Below are positions 25,641 to 33,894 of a stretch of 48,210 bases of DNA, piece by piece. The notes under the pieces are model-generated. The model saw nothing but the letters and a program-made list of their open reading frames with translations. It was not told where the DNA came from and did not search any database. The position numbers and the translations under genes are program-made. The stretch is from CAYMYN01 sp964394665 (GTDB lineage: Bacteria > Planctomycetota > UBA1135 > GCA-002686595), in NCBI GenBank assembly GCA_964394665.1, contig CAYMYN010000032.1, positions 1 through 48,210 on the forward strand, read 5' to 3'. Every line of letters starts with the position of its first letter. Within the stretch, counting starts at the first letter, position 1.

Positions 25641-27328
25641 GCCGAGACCTCCTGGGCCAGGCGCGGCAGCGCGCGGCGCAGGTGCTCGGCGAGCCGGATC
25701 GAGAGCGCGACCAGCGTGTAGGTCGGGTTGGCGCAGCCGCCGGTGGGGAAGACCGAGGCCCCGGCGAGGAAGACGTTTCCGCAGCCGCGCAGCGCCAGGT
25801 CGCGGGTCACGACCGAGGTGCGCGGATCGTCGCCCATGCGCGTCGTGCCCATGTGGTGCGAGGCGTCCTGGGCGATCGGCCAGGGATCGCCGACGGCGAG
25901 GTCGCTCTCGAGGCGCCCCAGGCCCACGCGCTCGAACTCGTCTCCCAGGTGGCGGTGGAGCTCGACGATCGAGCGCCGCGCGAGCTCGCCGACGCGCCAG
26001 CGCACGCGCGGCAGGGGCTTTCCGTCCACGTCGAGCTCCTCGCTGAGGGTCACGCGGTTCTCGGGGTCGGGCTCCATCTCGAGGAAGTTGCGCAGCCGCG
26101 CCCGGCGCACGGCCGGCACCTGGCCGGGGACGAGACGATACCAGAGGTAGCTCGCCACGCTCGGGGCGTGCACGAGGGCCGTGCCGGCGAGCTTGAGCGC
26201 GTCGAAGCGTCCGGCGCGCGCGTTCTGCAGCTCGCTGTCGTCGCCGGTCTCCGAGTAGTCGCGCAGCTCGACCACCTGGCCGCTGCCTCCGCGCCGGCGC
26301 TTCCAGGCCGAGAGCAGGCCCTTGCTGCGCTTGGCGAGGGTCACCAGGGACTCGACCCCCAGGTCGTCGGACCAGGGGAACAGGGGTTCGAGGCGCACGT
26401 AGCTCGCGAGCAGCGCGCGCCGGCGCAGCTCCGCGTCGCTGAAAGCCAGGCCGCCGTAGCCGGCGAACCCCTCCCACAGGCAGCCGAACCAGTAGGGCGC
26501 GCTCCGCACCGGCCGGACCAGGTGCAGGATCCCGCGGTAGTCCTTGGGGTGGTTCATGAAGTAGCGCCCGACCTGATCGTGTTCGTTGCCCAGGCCCGCC
26601 GGGCACAGGTCGCGGGAGCACAACAACAGGCGCGCGTTCTCGATCCCGCCCGTGGCGAGCACGAAGGCCCGCGCGCGGATCGCGAGCGTCGCTCCTTGCC
26701 GCGTGCGCACCTGGGCCGCTTCGACCCGCCGCCCGCCGGGATCGCCCACCAGGCGCTGCACGGTCGCGTCCAGCCAGACGTCGACGTCGGGCTCGGCGTA
26801 GCGCGCGCGCAGCTCCCGACCGAAGTCCTGGGGCGGGTCGGCGGCCAGGAAGACCTTTTCGACCAACCCGGGGCCGAAGGCGGGCCGCAGCTCGCCCCGC
26901 TCGCGCAACCGCTCGAACCCACCCGGCCCGAAGGCCTCCGGCGGCGCGAAGCGGTAGCGCTCGGCGGCGGCGCGCCAGTAGGGCTCGAGTTCGCCGCGCG
27001 GGATCGGCCAGCCGACGCGTCCGAGCTCGGGCCGCGCCACGAGGTCGAGCTCGTCGAGCGGGCTCGAGAGTCCGGCCCAGGTCGTCGACGCCCCCCCGAG
27101 CACCCGCTCCCGCGACCAGGCCTTGATCGGCAGCTCCGCGCCCACGACCCGCCGCAGGGCATCGCCGCGCGCCGTGACGCGCTCGCGCCCGCTCTCGAGC
27201 ACCGCGATCCGCAACCCCGCCCCCGCGAGCTCCGCCGCCACCACCCCCCCCGCAGGCCCCGAGCCGACGATGCACAGGTCATAGACCGGCAGCTCATCGC
27301 TCGAAGCCTGGGCAAGGTCGCGGATCAT
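25637..27328 (-). CDS. GMC-family FAD-dependent oxidoreductase
   Basis: A 563-residue flavoprotein. The ADP-binding motif is 'DLCIVGSGPAGGVVAAEL', and 'GGASTTWAGLSSPLD' and 'FVLATGGIENARLLL' are further FAD contacts. The C-terminal 'SHHMGTTRMG' and 'FPTGGCANPTYTLVALS' carry the active-site region of the GMC subgroup that oxidises sugars, sugar alcohols and glycosides. I see no signal peptide. Its partner is the overlapping Gfo/Idh-like gene; GMC plus Gfo/Idh pairs are known in glycan or sugar oxidation and epimerisation. The ATG at 27328 sits exactly 9 bases after a TATGCT box, so it has its own promoter although only 54 bases separate it from argH upstream. Confidence 0.88.
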   Translation of the reverse strand: MIRDLAQASSDELPVYDLCIVGSGPAGGVVAAELAGAGLRIAVLESGRERVTARGDALRRVVGAELPIKAWSRERVLGGASTTWAGLSSPLDELDLVARPELGRVGWPIPRGELEPYWRAAAERYRFAPPEAFGPGGFERLRERGELRPAFGPGLVEKVFLAADPPQDFGRELRARYAEPDVDVWLDATVQRLVGDPGGRRVEAAQVRTRQGATLAIRARAFVLATGGIENARLLLCSRDLCPAGLGNEHDQVGRYFMNHPKDYRGILHLVRPVRSAPYWFGCLWEGFAGYGGLAFSDAELRRRALLASYVRLEPLFPWSDDLGVESLVTLAKRSKGLLSAWKRRRGGSGQVVELRDYSETGDDSELQNARAGRFDALKLAGTALVHAPSVASYLWYRLVPGQVPAVRRARLRNFLEMEPDPENRVTLSEELDVDGKPLPRVRWRVGELARRSIVELHRHLGDEFERVGLGRLESDLAVGDPWPIAQDASHHMGTTRMGDDPRTSVVTRDLALRGCGNVFLAGASVFPTGGCANPTYTLVALSIRLAEHLRRALPRLAQEVSA

Positions 27329-27337
27329 GGCCCGCCG

Positions 27338-27343
27338 AGCATA
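27338..27343 (-). promoter_or_regulatory. TATGCT -10 element, 9 bases before ATG
   Basis: On the minus strand TATGCT is followed by 9 bases and the ATG of the GMC oxidoreductase gene, identical in sequence and spacing to three other sites in the window. It lies in the 54-base gap after argH, so it separates the GMC unit from the arginine operon. Confidence 0.65.
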
Positions 27344-27382
27344 CCGCCGCGGGCGCGCGGGTCGCGCGACGGTGGGTCGCGT

Positions 27383-28588
27383 TCAGGGGCGGCGGGATTC
27401 GTCGCGGTAGGCGTCGCGGAAGGGTTCGCCGCGGGCGGCGCGTTCGAGGGCGCGGGCGGTGGAGTGCAGGGCGGGGTCGGCGCAGGCTTGGCGCAGGGCC
27501 TGGGCGTCGAACTCGAGCGCGTCCAGGAGGCGCGCCGTGAGCGGCAGGGCGGACTCGAGCCGGTCGTGGGCGCGGAAGAGGGGGGGCTTGAGGAGCTGGA
27601 AGTCGCGGTGGTAGCCGCTGGGAAGGTCGCGCAGGACGTCGAGCAGGGCGGCGCGGTCGGCGACCGTCTGGCGCGCGTGGGCGCGCAGAAGCTCGACCAC
27701 GTCGGGGTTGCGCTTGTGCGGCATCAGCGACGAGCCCGTCGTGAAGGCCGTGGGCAGGCGCAGGAAGCCGAACTCGCCCGTCGAGAAGAGCCACAGGTCC
27801 GCGGCCAGCTTGCCCAGGTCGAGCGCGAGGCCCTCGAGGGCCGTCAGGTAGGCGAGCTCGGCCCGGCCGCGGGCGTGTTGGGTCAGGGTGACCGGCTCCT
27901 CGGGGGCCTCGAAGCCCAGCTCGCGGGCGACGAGCTCGCGCTCGAGCGGCAGCGGCACGCCGTAGCCCGAGCCCGTGCCCAGCGGGCAGTGCCGCGTGCG
28001 GCGCGCCGCGTGGCGCAGGTCCTCGAGGTCCTCGGCGAAGGCCGCGGCGTGCGCGCTGGCCCAGTCGCGCACCGAGGAGGGCATCGCGCGCCGCAGGTGC
28101 GTGTAGCCGGGCAGGGGCAGCTCGGCGTGGTGCGACGCCAGCGCGGAGCACGCGGCGACCAGGCCCTCGACGTGCGCCGCCGTCTGGGCGCCCGCGCGGC
28201 GCAGCCACAGGCGCACGTCGAGCGCGACCTGATCGTTGCGGCTGCGGCCGGTGTGGAGGCGCTTGCCGTCCTCGCCGATGCGCTCGACCAGGCGGCGCTC
28301 GACGGCCGAGTGCACGTCCTCGTCCCCGGCCTCGACCGTCCAGACGCCGGCGCGGTGGGACTCGAGCAGGGAGAGGAGTCCGTCGTGGATGTTCGCGTGC
28401 TGCTCGGGGGTCAAGAGGCGCGCCGCGAGGAGGCCCTTGGCGTGGGCGAGCGAGCCTTCGATGTCGACCTCGATCAGGCGCCGGTCCATCAGCGGGTCGT
28501 CGCCGATGGTGAAGGCCAGCATGCCTTCGTCGATGGCCTCGCCGCGGTCCCAGACGGGGCGTTGGAAGGTGGGCTGCGGATCGTTCAC
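27383..28588 (-). CDS. argH: argininosuccinate lyase (short form)
   Basis: A 401-residue enzyme that splits argininosuccinate into arginine and fumarate, the last step of arginine synthesis. Family motifs are 'DEDVHSAVERRLVERIG', 'LHTGRSRNDQVALDVRLWL', 'LPGYTHLRRAMPSSV' and the signature 'GSSLMPHKRNPD' with the catalytic Ser. The usual length is about 445-465; this copy ends at 'GEPFRDAYRDESRRP', right after the conserved 'PFR.A' motif, and so lacks the last 45-60 residues. The following 54 bases contain no continuation in another frame, so this looks like a natural short form. GTG at 28588 shares GTGA with the preceding gene. It is the last gene of the arginine operon. Confidence 0.92.
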   Translation of the reverse strand: MNDPQPTFQRPVWDRGEAIDEGMLAFTIGDDPLMDRRLIEVDIEGSLAHAKGLLAARLLTPEQHANIHDGLLSLLESHRAGVWTVEAGDEDVHSAVERRLVERIGEDGKRLHTGRSRNDQVALDVRLWLRRAGAQTAAHVEGLVAACSALASHHAELPLPGYTHLRRAMPSSVRDWASAHAAAFAEDLEDLRHAARRTRHCPLGTGSGYGVPLPLERELVARELGFEAPEEPVTLTQHARGRAELAYLTALEGLALDLGKLAADLWLFSTGEFGFLRLPTAFTTGSSLMPHKRNPDVVELLRAHARQTVADRAALLDVLRDLPSGYHRDFQLLKPPLFRAHDRLESALPLTARLLDALEFDAQALRQACADPALHSTARALERAARGEPFRDAYRDESRRP

Positions 28589-29685
28589 GCCGAGACTCCG
28601 TGCAGGGCCGCGAGGGCGGCGGGGGCGATGCGCGCGTAGAAACGCGCGCCGGCTTCGACCTCGGCGCGCAACACGAACTCGTCGGGGGTGTGCGAGCGCG
28701 CGGTCTCGCCGGGGCCGCACTTCACGGCCGGGACGCCCGGCAGCAGGGCCATGTCGCTCATCGTCGAGGAGCCGATCGGGCGTTGCTTGCCGGCGGCTTC
28801 GAGCGCGCAGCGGACCAGCGGATGCTCGGCGGCGGTCTCCACGGGCCGCAGGCGATCCGAGCGCAGGCTGAGCTCGGCCTGGGGCCAGCGCCGCGCGAGC
28901 AGCTCCAGGCACTCGGCCGCGTCGTGCGGCGGCGCCAGGCGCGCGTCGAGCAGGAGTTCGGCCTGGTCGGGGACGAGGTTGTGGCGCTCGCCCGCGCGGA
29001 GCACCGTCGCGGCGATGGTGCTGGGACCGAGCAGCGGGTGCTCGCCGGCCAGGGTCAGCGCCTGGGGAAACTCCGCCAGGTCGCGCGCCGCGGCCAGCAG
29101 GGCGTTCCGGTGCTCGACGCGCGCGACGTGCGCGGCGTGGCAGCTCGTGCCGCGCCAGCGCGCGACGAGCACCGCCAGGCCGGCTTGGGCGCGCACGACC
29201 TCGAGCCCGGTGGGCTCGCCGGTCACGGCGCCGTCGGGTCGGCCGACGTGCGCCAAGACCTCGCGCATCCCGGCGTTGGTCGTCTCCTCGCAGGCGCACA
29301 GCGCGACCAGGAGCGTTCCGCGTCCGGCGCGCGTGCGCGCCAGCTCGGCCGCCGCCAGCATCATGCCCGCGGCGCTGCACTTGGCGTCGTTGGCGCCCAG
29401 GCCCACCAGACGTTCACCCTGCCACTCGGCCGCGAAGGGATCGGCGCTCCAGCTCGGCCCCGCCGGCACGGTGTCGAGGTGACTGTGGAGCAGGAGGCTC
29501 GGCCCGGGGCCCAACTCGACCCGCGCGAGCACGCTGTCCCCGACGAGCTCGACGTCGATCCCATGGGCCGCGAACCAGTCGCGCGCGAAGGCGGCGCACG
29601 GCCCCTCCGCGCCCGAGGGGCTCGGGATCCGCACCAGCTCCTGGAGCAGGCGCGTCGGCTCGACGAGGCGCGCGAGCTCGCTCAT
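28585..29685 (-). CDS. argE: M20 zinc deacylase, ArgE/DapE-like (probable N-acylcitrulline deacylase)
   Basis: A 366-residue M20 metallopeptidase. Metal and catalytic residues appear in 'LLLHSHLDTVPAG' (His, catalytic Asp), 'LGANDAKCSAAGMMLAAAEL' (bridging Asp), 'CACEETTNAG' (catalytic Glu and metal Glu) and 'CGPGETARSHTPDEFV' (final His). In its operon the transcarbamylase is of the N-acyl-ornithine type, so this enzyme most likely removes the acyl group from N-acylcitrulline to give citrulline, rather than acting on N-acetylornithine. That role is inferred from context. ATG at 29685 overlaps the argB stop by ATGA. The symbol is used in the functional sense; by sequence DapE is equally close. 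Confidence 0.82.
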   Translation of the reverse strand: MSELARLVEPTRLLQELVRIPSPSGAEGPCAAFARDWFAAHGIDVELVGDSVLARVELGPGPSLLLHSHLDTVPAGPSWSADPFAAEWQGERLVGLGANDAKCSAAGMMLAAAELARTRAGRGTLLVALCACEETTNAGMREVLAHVGRPDGAVTGEPTGLEVVRAQAGLAVLVARWRGTSCHAAHVARVEHRNALLAAARDLAEFPQALTLAGEHPLLGPSTIAATVLRAGERHNLVPDQAELLLDARLAPPHDAAECLELLARRWPQAELSLRSDRLRPVETAAEHPLVRCALEAAGKQRPIGSSTMSDMALLPGVPAVKCGPGETARSHTPDEFVLRAEVEAGARFYARIAPAALAALHGVSA

Positions 29686-30566
29686 GCCTCGGCGCCCTCC
29701 AGGGGCGCGTCGCGCTCGAGGGTCACCAGGGTCCCGGCGCCCTGGTTGGTGTAGAGCTCGACGAGCAACGAGTCCTCGTCCATGCCGCTCACGACGTGCA
29801 CCCGCGGCACGCCGCCCTCCAGCGCGCGCTCGATGGCTCTCGACTTGACGTGCATGCCGTCCACGACGACGCCCTCGTCGCGCAGGCGGCGCAGGTCGGC
29901 CAGCGTCATGGTCGAGACCACCGAGGCGGGCTGCGTGGGGTCGGACTGGATGCCGCTGGCCGAGGTCAGGAGCACCAGCTTGTGGGCCCCGAGCGCGATC
30001 GCGATCTCGGCCGCCAGGAGGTCTGCGTTGACGTTGAGGAAGCCACCTTCGCCGTCGGCCGCCGGCGGACCGAGCACCGGGATGGCGTCGGCCTCGAGCA
30101 GGGCGCGCAGTGCCCGCGGGTCGACGCGCACGACGTCGCCCACCAGCCCGAAGTCGACCGTGCCCTCGGATGTCTTCATCGGCGGGCGGCGCGTGGCCCG
30201 CACGCAGGACGAGGCCGCGCTGCCGAAGGCCCGTGCGCCGTGGCGGGCGAGCCGCGCCGCGAGATCGCCGTTGAGCTCGCCGATCAGGCTCATGCGCAGG
30301 GCCGAGAGCGCGGTCTCGCTGGTCACGCGGCGCCCATCCACCATGCGCGGCTCCTCGCCCATCAGGCGCTGCAGCTCGCTGGTCTGGGGCCCGCCGCCGT
30401 GCACCAGGACCGGCCGCGCGCCGAAGGCCTGCGCGGCGGCCACCTGCCGGCAGATGCGGTCGACCGCCTGGGCCTTCTGCAGGCAGGCGCCACCCACCTT
30501 GAACACCATCACCTTGCCGCGGTGGAGCCGCACGTGGTCGGTCGCGCGCAGGAGCTCTAGGGTCAT
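29682..30566 (-). CDS. argB: N-acylglutamate kinase
   Basis: A 294-residue amino-acid kinase that phosphorylates N-acetylglutamate (or N-succinylglutamate), the second step of the pathway. The P-loop-like Gly-rich motifs are 'FKVGGACLQ' and 'VLVHGGGPQTSEL'. 'RRVTSETAL' is the usual substrate-binding segment, and 'NVNADLLAAEIAIALGAHKL' and 'LLTSASGIQSDP' complete the fold. No acetyltransferase domain is attached, so it does not supply the missing first step. It is separated from argF' by 138 bases holding three hairpins, the only sizeable gap inside the argG-argH part of the operon. Confidence 0.93.
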   Translation of the reverse strand: MTLELLRATDHVRLHRGKVMVFKVGGACLQKAQAVDRICRQVAAAQAFGARPVLVHGGGPQTSELQRLMGEEPRMVDGRRVTSETALSALRMSLIGELNGDLAARLARHGARAFGSAASSCVRATRRPPMKTSEGTVDFGLVGDVVRVDPRALRALLEADAIPVLGPPAADGEGGFLNVNADLLAAEIAIALGAHKLVLLTSASGIQSDPTQPASVVSTMTLADLRRLRDEGVVVDGMHVKSRAIERALEGGVPRVHVVSGMDEDSLLVELYTNQGAGTLVTLERDAPLEGAEA

Positions 30567-30605
30567 CGTCGTCGTCTCCGTCGGGGATCGGGGCGTGTGG
30601 GGGTT

Positions 30606-30708
30606 CAGAGCGTGCGAAGGATTCGCACGCTCTGCGCGACGGCCGCCCCTGACGGCCGTGCCAAAGGCATCTGAGAGGCCGTAGGCTCGATTTCTCTCGG
30701 CCTCTCAG
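30606..30708 (-). repeat. multi-hairpin 3' element, copy A (after argF')
   Basis: Read on the minus strand, the element begins with the argF' stop codon itself: TGAGAGGCCGAGA (30707-30695). It then forms three hairpins: CTGAGAGGCCG/CGGCCTCTCAG (30671-30681 with 30698-30708), ACGGCCG/CGGCCGT (30639-30645 with 30653-30659) and a perfect 13-base stem (30606-30618 with 30622-30634, loop of 3). Copy B follows the sigma-factor gene with the same first segment, the same CGGCCTCTCAGA segment and the same order of hairpins. It could end, attenuate or protect the mRNA between argF' and argB. Confidence 0.65.
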
Positions 30709-31703
30709 GCGGGGTGTCCGCCCAGCAGCGCCTCGAGCAGCGCGGTCTGGGCGTGCAGGCGGTTCTCGGCCTGCTCGAGCACGGCCGAGGCCGGGCCATC
30801 GAGCACGGCGTCGGCCACGACGACGTTGCGCCGCACGGGCAGGCAGTGGAAGAAACGTGTCTTGGGCCCGAGCCAGGTGGGATCGACGCACCATGCGTCG
30901 CGGTAGTCGGCGCGCGCGTCGGCCTCGGCCTCGGCGTCGCCCCAGGTCCGCAGGCCACCCCAGGACTTGGCGTACACCACGTGCGCGCCCTCGAGGGCCA
31001 CCTCGCGGTCGTGCACGGTCGTGACCGTGCCGCCCGAACGCGCGCCGAGCTCGTCGGCGAGGCCCAGGACGTCCTCGTGCAGCTCGTAACCCTCCGGGCA
31101 GTGTAGCACGACGTCCATGCCGCGCTGCGCGGCCATGCACAGGGTCGAGTTGGGCACGGCGTGCGGCAACGCGCGCGGATGCCAGGCCCAGGTCAACACC
31201 AGCTTGCCGTCCTGGGGCACTCCGAGCTGGTCGAGCGTCGTCCAGTCGGCCAGCGCTTGGCACGGGTGCCAGAGCGCGCTCTCCATGTTGACCACGGGCA
31301 CGCCCGCGTGGGCTCGGAAGCCGCGCACGACGGGGTCGGTGAGGTCCTCGGCCAGCGAACGGTGGGTGGCGAAGGCGCGCACGCCGAGCACGTCGACGTA
31401 GCGCCCGAGCACCGCCGCGGCCTCGCGCACGTGTTCGGCCGCGATGCCGTCCATCACGGCCCCGTCGCGCACCTCGACCTGCCAGATGCCGGCGCCCGAG
31501 AGGTTCACGAGGTCCAGGCCCAGCTTCGCGGCCGCGCGCTGGAAGGAGGCCTGCGTGCGCAGGGAGGGCGAGAGGAAGAGCAGTCCCAGGGCCTTGCCCG
31601 GGAACTGCGTCGGCGCCGCCCCGCGGCGCAGCTCCAGGGCGCGGGCCACGAGGGCGCGCACCTCGCTGGGGTGCAGGTCGGCCAGGCGGTAGAGGCCCTT
31701 CAC
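30705..31703 (-). CDS. argF': N-acylornithine carbamoyltransferase (AOTCase/SOTCase type)
   Basis: A 332-residue transcarbamylase. It lacks the standard 'STRTR' carbamoyl-phosphate motif and has 'SPSLRTQASFQRAAAKLGL' instead. The segments 'DGAVMDGIAAEHVREAAAVL', 'LTWAWHPRALPHAVPNS', 'VVYAKSWGGL' and 'FHCLPVRRNVVVADAV' match, from memory, the N-acetylornithine enzyme of Xanthomonas and the N-succinylornithine enzyme of Bacteroides rather than ordinary OTCase. It should therefore carbamoylate N-acylornithine to N-acylcitrulline. Whether the acyl group is acetyl or succinyl cannot be decided here. GTG at 31703 shares GTGA with the argD stop. Its stop codon is the first part of the multi-hairpin element. 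Confidence 0.85.
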   Translation of the reverse strand: MKGLYRLADLHPSEVRALVARALELRRGAAPTQFPGKALGLLFLSPSLRTQASFQRAAAKLGLDLVNLSGAGIWQVEVRDGAVMDGIAAEHVREAAAVLGRYVDVLGVRAFATHRSLAEDLTDPVVRGFRAHAGVPVVNMESALWHPCQALADWTTLDQLGVPQDGKLVLTWAWHPRALPHAVPNSTLCMAAQRGMDVVLHCPEGYELHEDVLGLADELGARSGGTVTTVHDREVALEGAHVVYAKSWGGLRTWGDAEAEADARADYRDAWCVDPTWLGPKTRFFHCLPVRRNVVVADAVLDGPASAVLEQAENRLHAQTALLEALLGGHPA

Positions 31704-32830
31704 GCCCGCACCTCGACGCTCGCCAGGGCCTCGGCCAGCCGTTCGGCGTGCGCCGGCTCGAGCACCAGGGGCGGGGAGAGGCGCAGCACGCTCGGGTCGT
31801 CGCAGGTGCCGATCAGGACGCCGCGCTCGAGCAACGCATCGCGCAGCGCCTTGGCGCTCCAGCCCTCCTCCAGCTCGTAGCCGAGCAGGAGTCCGGCGCC
31901 GCGCACCTTCTTCACCGGCCCGTTCTCGGCGGCGCGCGTCAGCGCGATCGACGTGGCGCGCACGTTCTCGAGGAAGCCGGGCGTGGCGATGCGCCGCGCC
32001 ACGTGCGCCGCCGCGCGCAGGGCCAGGGGGCCGCCGCCGAAGGTCGATCCGAAGTAGCCCCCGGGCACGCGCTCGGTGAGGGCCGTGCTCGAGACGGTGA
32101 TGCCGATCGGGATGCCGCCGCCCGCTCCCTTGGCGGTCGTGAACGCGTCGGGTGTCACGCCGAAGTGTTGCGAGGCCCAGCAGGTGCCCAAGCGGCCGTT
32201 GCCGGTCTGCACCTCGTCGAAGATCAGCGCCGTTCCGTGGAAGTCGCAGCGCGCGCGCAGGTCGGCCAGGAATCCCGCGGGCGGATCGAGCACGCCGGCC
32301 AGGGACTGGATCGGCTCGAGGATCACGGCCCCGACCGAGTCGTCGATGCCCTCGCTGCGGCCCCAGGGAAGACGCAGCACTTCGAAGGGCGAGCCGCGCA
32401 GGGCCTTGTTGTGCCCGTCGCTGACCGCGGCCGCGGCGGCCGTGCGCCCGTGGAAGGCGCCCTCGAAGCACACGACCTTCCCGCGGCCAGTGGCGGCCAG
32501 CGCCAGCTTGAGCGCGTTCTCGTTGGCCTCGGCGCCGCTGTTCGAGCAGAACACGCGCCACTCGCCCGGCGGCAGATTGGGCTCGAAGGCCTCCAGGAAC
32601 GCGTGCCGGGCGGCGGTGTCCAGCAGGTTGGTCTGGAAGGACAGCGTCTTCCACTGATCGACGAGTTCCTCCAACAGGCCCGGATCGCCCGCGCCCAGGG
32701 CGTTGACGCAGTGCCCGCCGTAGAGGTCGAGCAGGCGCCGACCGTCCTTCAGCACGAGTTCGCAGCCTTCGGCGCGCGCGACGTCGAGGGCCAGGCGCGA
32801 GTAGGCGGGCAGTTCTCCCAAACGCTTCAT
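31700..32830 (-). CDS. argD: N-acylornithine aminotransferase
   Basis: A 376-residue class III PLP aminotransferase that converts N-acylglutamate semialdehyde to N-acylornithine. Typical segments are 'LLDLYGGHCVNALGAGDP', 'FCSNSGAEANENALKLAL', 'VVCFEGAFHGRTAAA', 'ALIFDEVQTGNGRLG' and the PLP Lys234 in 'TTAKGAGGGIPIG'. It sits between argC and argF' in the operon. Two starts are possible: ATG at 32830 (overlapping the argC stop as TGATG) or GTG at 32833 (GTGA overlap, as in most pairs here). They differ by a single residue. Confidence 0.93.
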   Translation of the reverse strand: MKRLGELPAYSRLALDVARAEGCELVLKDGRRLLDLYGGHCVNALGAGDPGLLEELVDQWKTLSFQTNLLDTAARHAFLEAFEPNLPPGEWRVFCSNSGAEANENALKLALAATGRGKVVCFEGAFHGRTAAAAAVSDGHNKALRGSPFEVLRLPWGRSEGIDDSVGAVILEPIQSLAGVLDPPAGFLADLRARCDFHGTALIFDEVQTGNGRLGTCWASQHFGVTPDAFTTAKGAGGGIPIGITVSSTALTERVPGGYFGSTFGGGPLALRAAAHVARRIATPGFLENVRATSIALTRAAENGPVKKVRGAGLLLGYELEEGWSAKALRDALLERGVLIGTCDDPSVLRLSPPLVLEPAHAERLAEALASVEVRA

Positions 32831-33894
32831 CACGAGACTCCCAGGCCGGTGCGGGGCAGGCCGGCGGTTTCGGGGTAGCCGAGGGCCAGGTTCAGGCATT
32901 GGAGGGCCTGGCCGGACCCTCCTTTGACGATGTTGTCGAGGGTCAGGAACACGCTCAGGATCCCCCCGCGGGCAGCGAGGCCGATGCTGGCGCGGTTCGA
33001 GCCCACCACGCGCCGCAGGTCCGGCGCGCCCTCGCCGAGCACCTCGACGAAGGGCGCGTCGGCGTAGCACTCGACGAAGACCTCGCGCGCGTCGTCGGCT
33101 TCGAGGTCGTGCGTGAGGGGCAGGGCGGCGGAGAGGTGGATGCCGCGCGCGAAGGGGCCGGAGTGCGGCACGAACACGATCGTACCGGCAGAGGGCACGG
33201 CTTGGCGCAGCTCGGCCTCGTGGCGGTGGCCCTCGAGGGAGTAGGCCCACAGGTTGCCGTGGCGGTGGGGGTGGTGTGTCCCGGGCTTGGGCTCGTTGCC
33301 GCTGCCCGAGGAGCCCGTCACCGCGTGCAACACGAGCGCACGTGTCAAGTCGAGCAGGCCGGCGCGCGCCATGGGCAACACGGCGAGCTGCAGCGCGGTC
33401 GCGAAGCAGCCGGCGGCGGCGATGCGTCGGCTGGTCCGCAGCTCCTCGCGGTGCCACTCGGGGAGGCCGTAGGTCCAGCGCGGGAGTTGCTCCGGCGCGG
33501 GGTGCTCGTGCCCGTACCAGCGCGACCACTGCTCCCGGTCGCGCAGCCGGAAGTCGGCCGAGAGATCGACGACGTAGAGCGAGTCGGCGGCGTCGCCGAG
33601 CTCGGCCTCGAGCTCGACCCAGGTCGCCGCGGCCTGTCCATGGGGCAGCGCCAGCACCATCGCGGCCGGTCCTTCGGCCAGGGCCGGGACGAGCACGTCC
33701 AGCGCGTCGCCGAGCTCGACCGTGGGCAGGTCGAAGGCCAGGTGCGGATGCGTGGCGCGCAGCGACGGGCCGCGTGAGCGGCGCACGGCGGCGGTCGGGC
33801 GCAGATAGGGGTGGAACTCGAGCAGCCGCAGCAGCTCTCCGGCGAGCAGACCGCCGGCGCCCACGACCACGAGCGGGACGGGGCGTTGATTCAC
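32830..33894 (-). CDS. argC: N-acyl-gamma-glutamyl-phosphate reductase
   Basis: A 354-residue NADPH-dependent reductase for the third step of the pathway. The dinucleotide motif is 'VVVGAGGLLAGELLRLL', the catalytic Cys163 lies in 'AAAGCFATALQLAVLPM', and the catalytic His region is 'FVPHSGPFARGIHLSA'. 'GSSGSGNEPKPGTHHPHRHG' is the usual substrate loop. GTG at 33894 shares GTGA with the stop of the DUF1611 gene upstream. Length and motifs are normal. Confidence 0.94.
   Translation of the reverse strand: MNQRPVPLVVVGAGGLLAGELLRLLEFHPYLRPTAAVRRSRGPSLRATHPHLAFDLPTVELGDALDVLVPALAEGPAAMVLALPHGQAAATWVELEAELGDAADSLYVVDLSADFRLRDREQWSRWYGHEHPAPEQLPRWTYGLPEWHREELRTSRRIAAAGCFATALQLAVLPMARAGLLDLTRALVLHAVTGSSGSGNEPKPGTHHPHRHGNLWAYSLEGHRHEAELRQAVPSAGTIVFVPHSGPFARGIHLSAALPLTHDLEADDAREVFVECYADAPFVEVLGEGAPDLRRVVGSNRASIGLAARGGILSVFLTLDNIVKGGSGQALQCLNLALGYPETAGLPRTGLGVS

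Noticed and set aside
30606..30634. perfect 13-base inverted repeat as an insertion-sequence end
   Set aside because: No transposase, target duplication or second end is nearby; it fits as the third hairpin of the 3' element.
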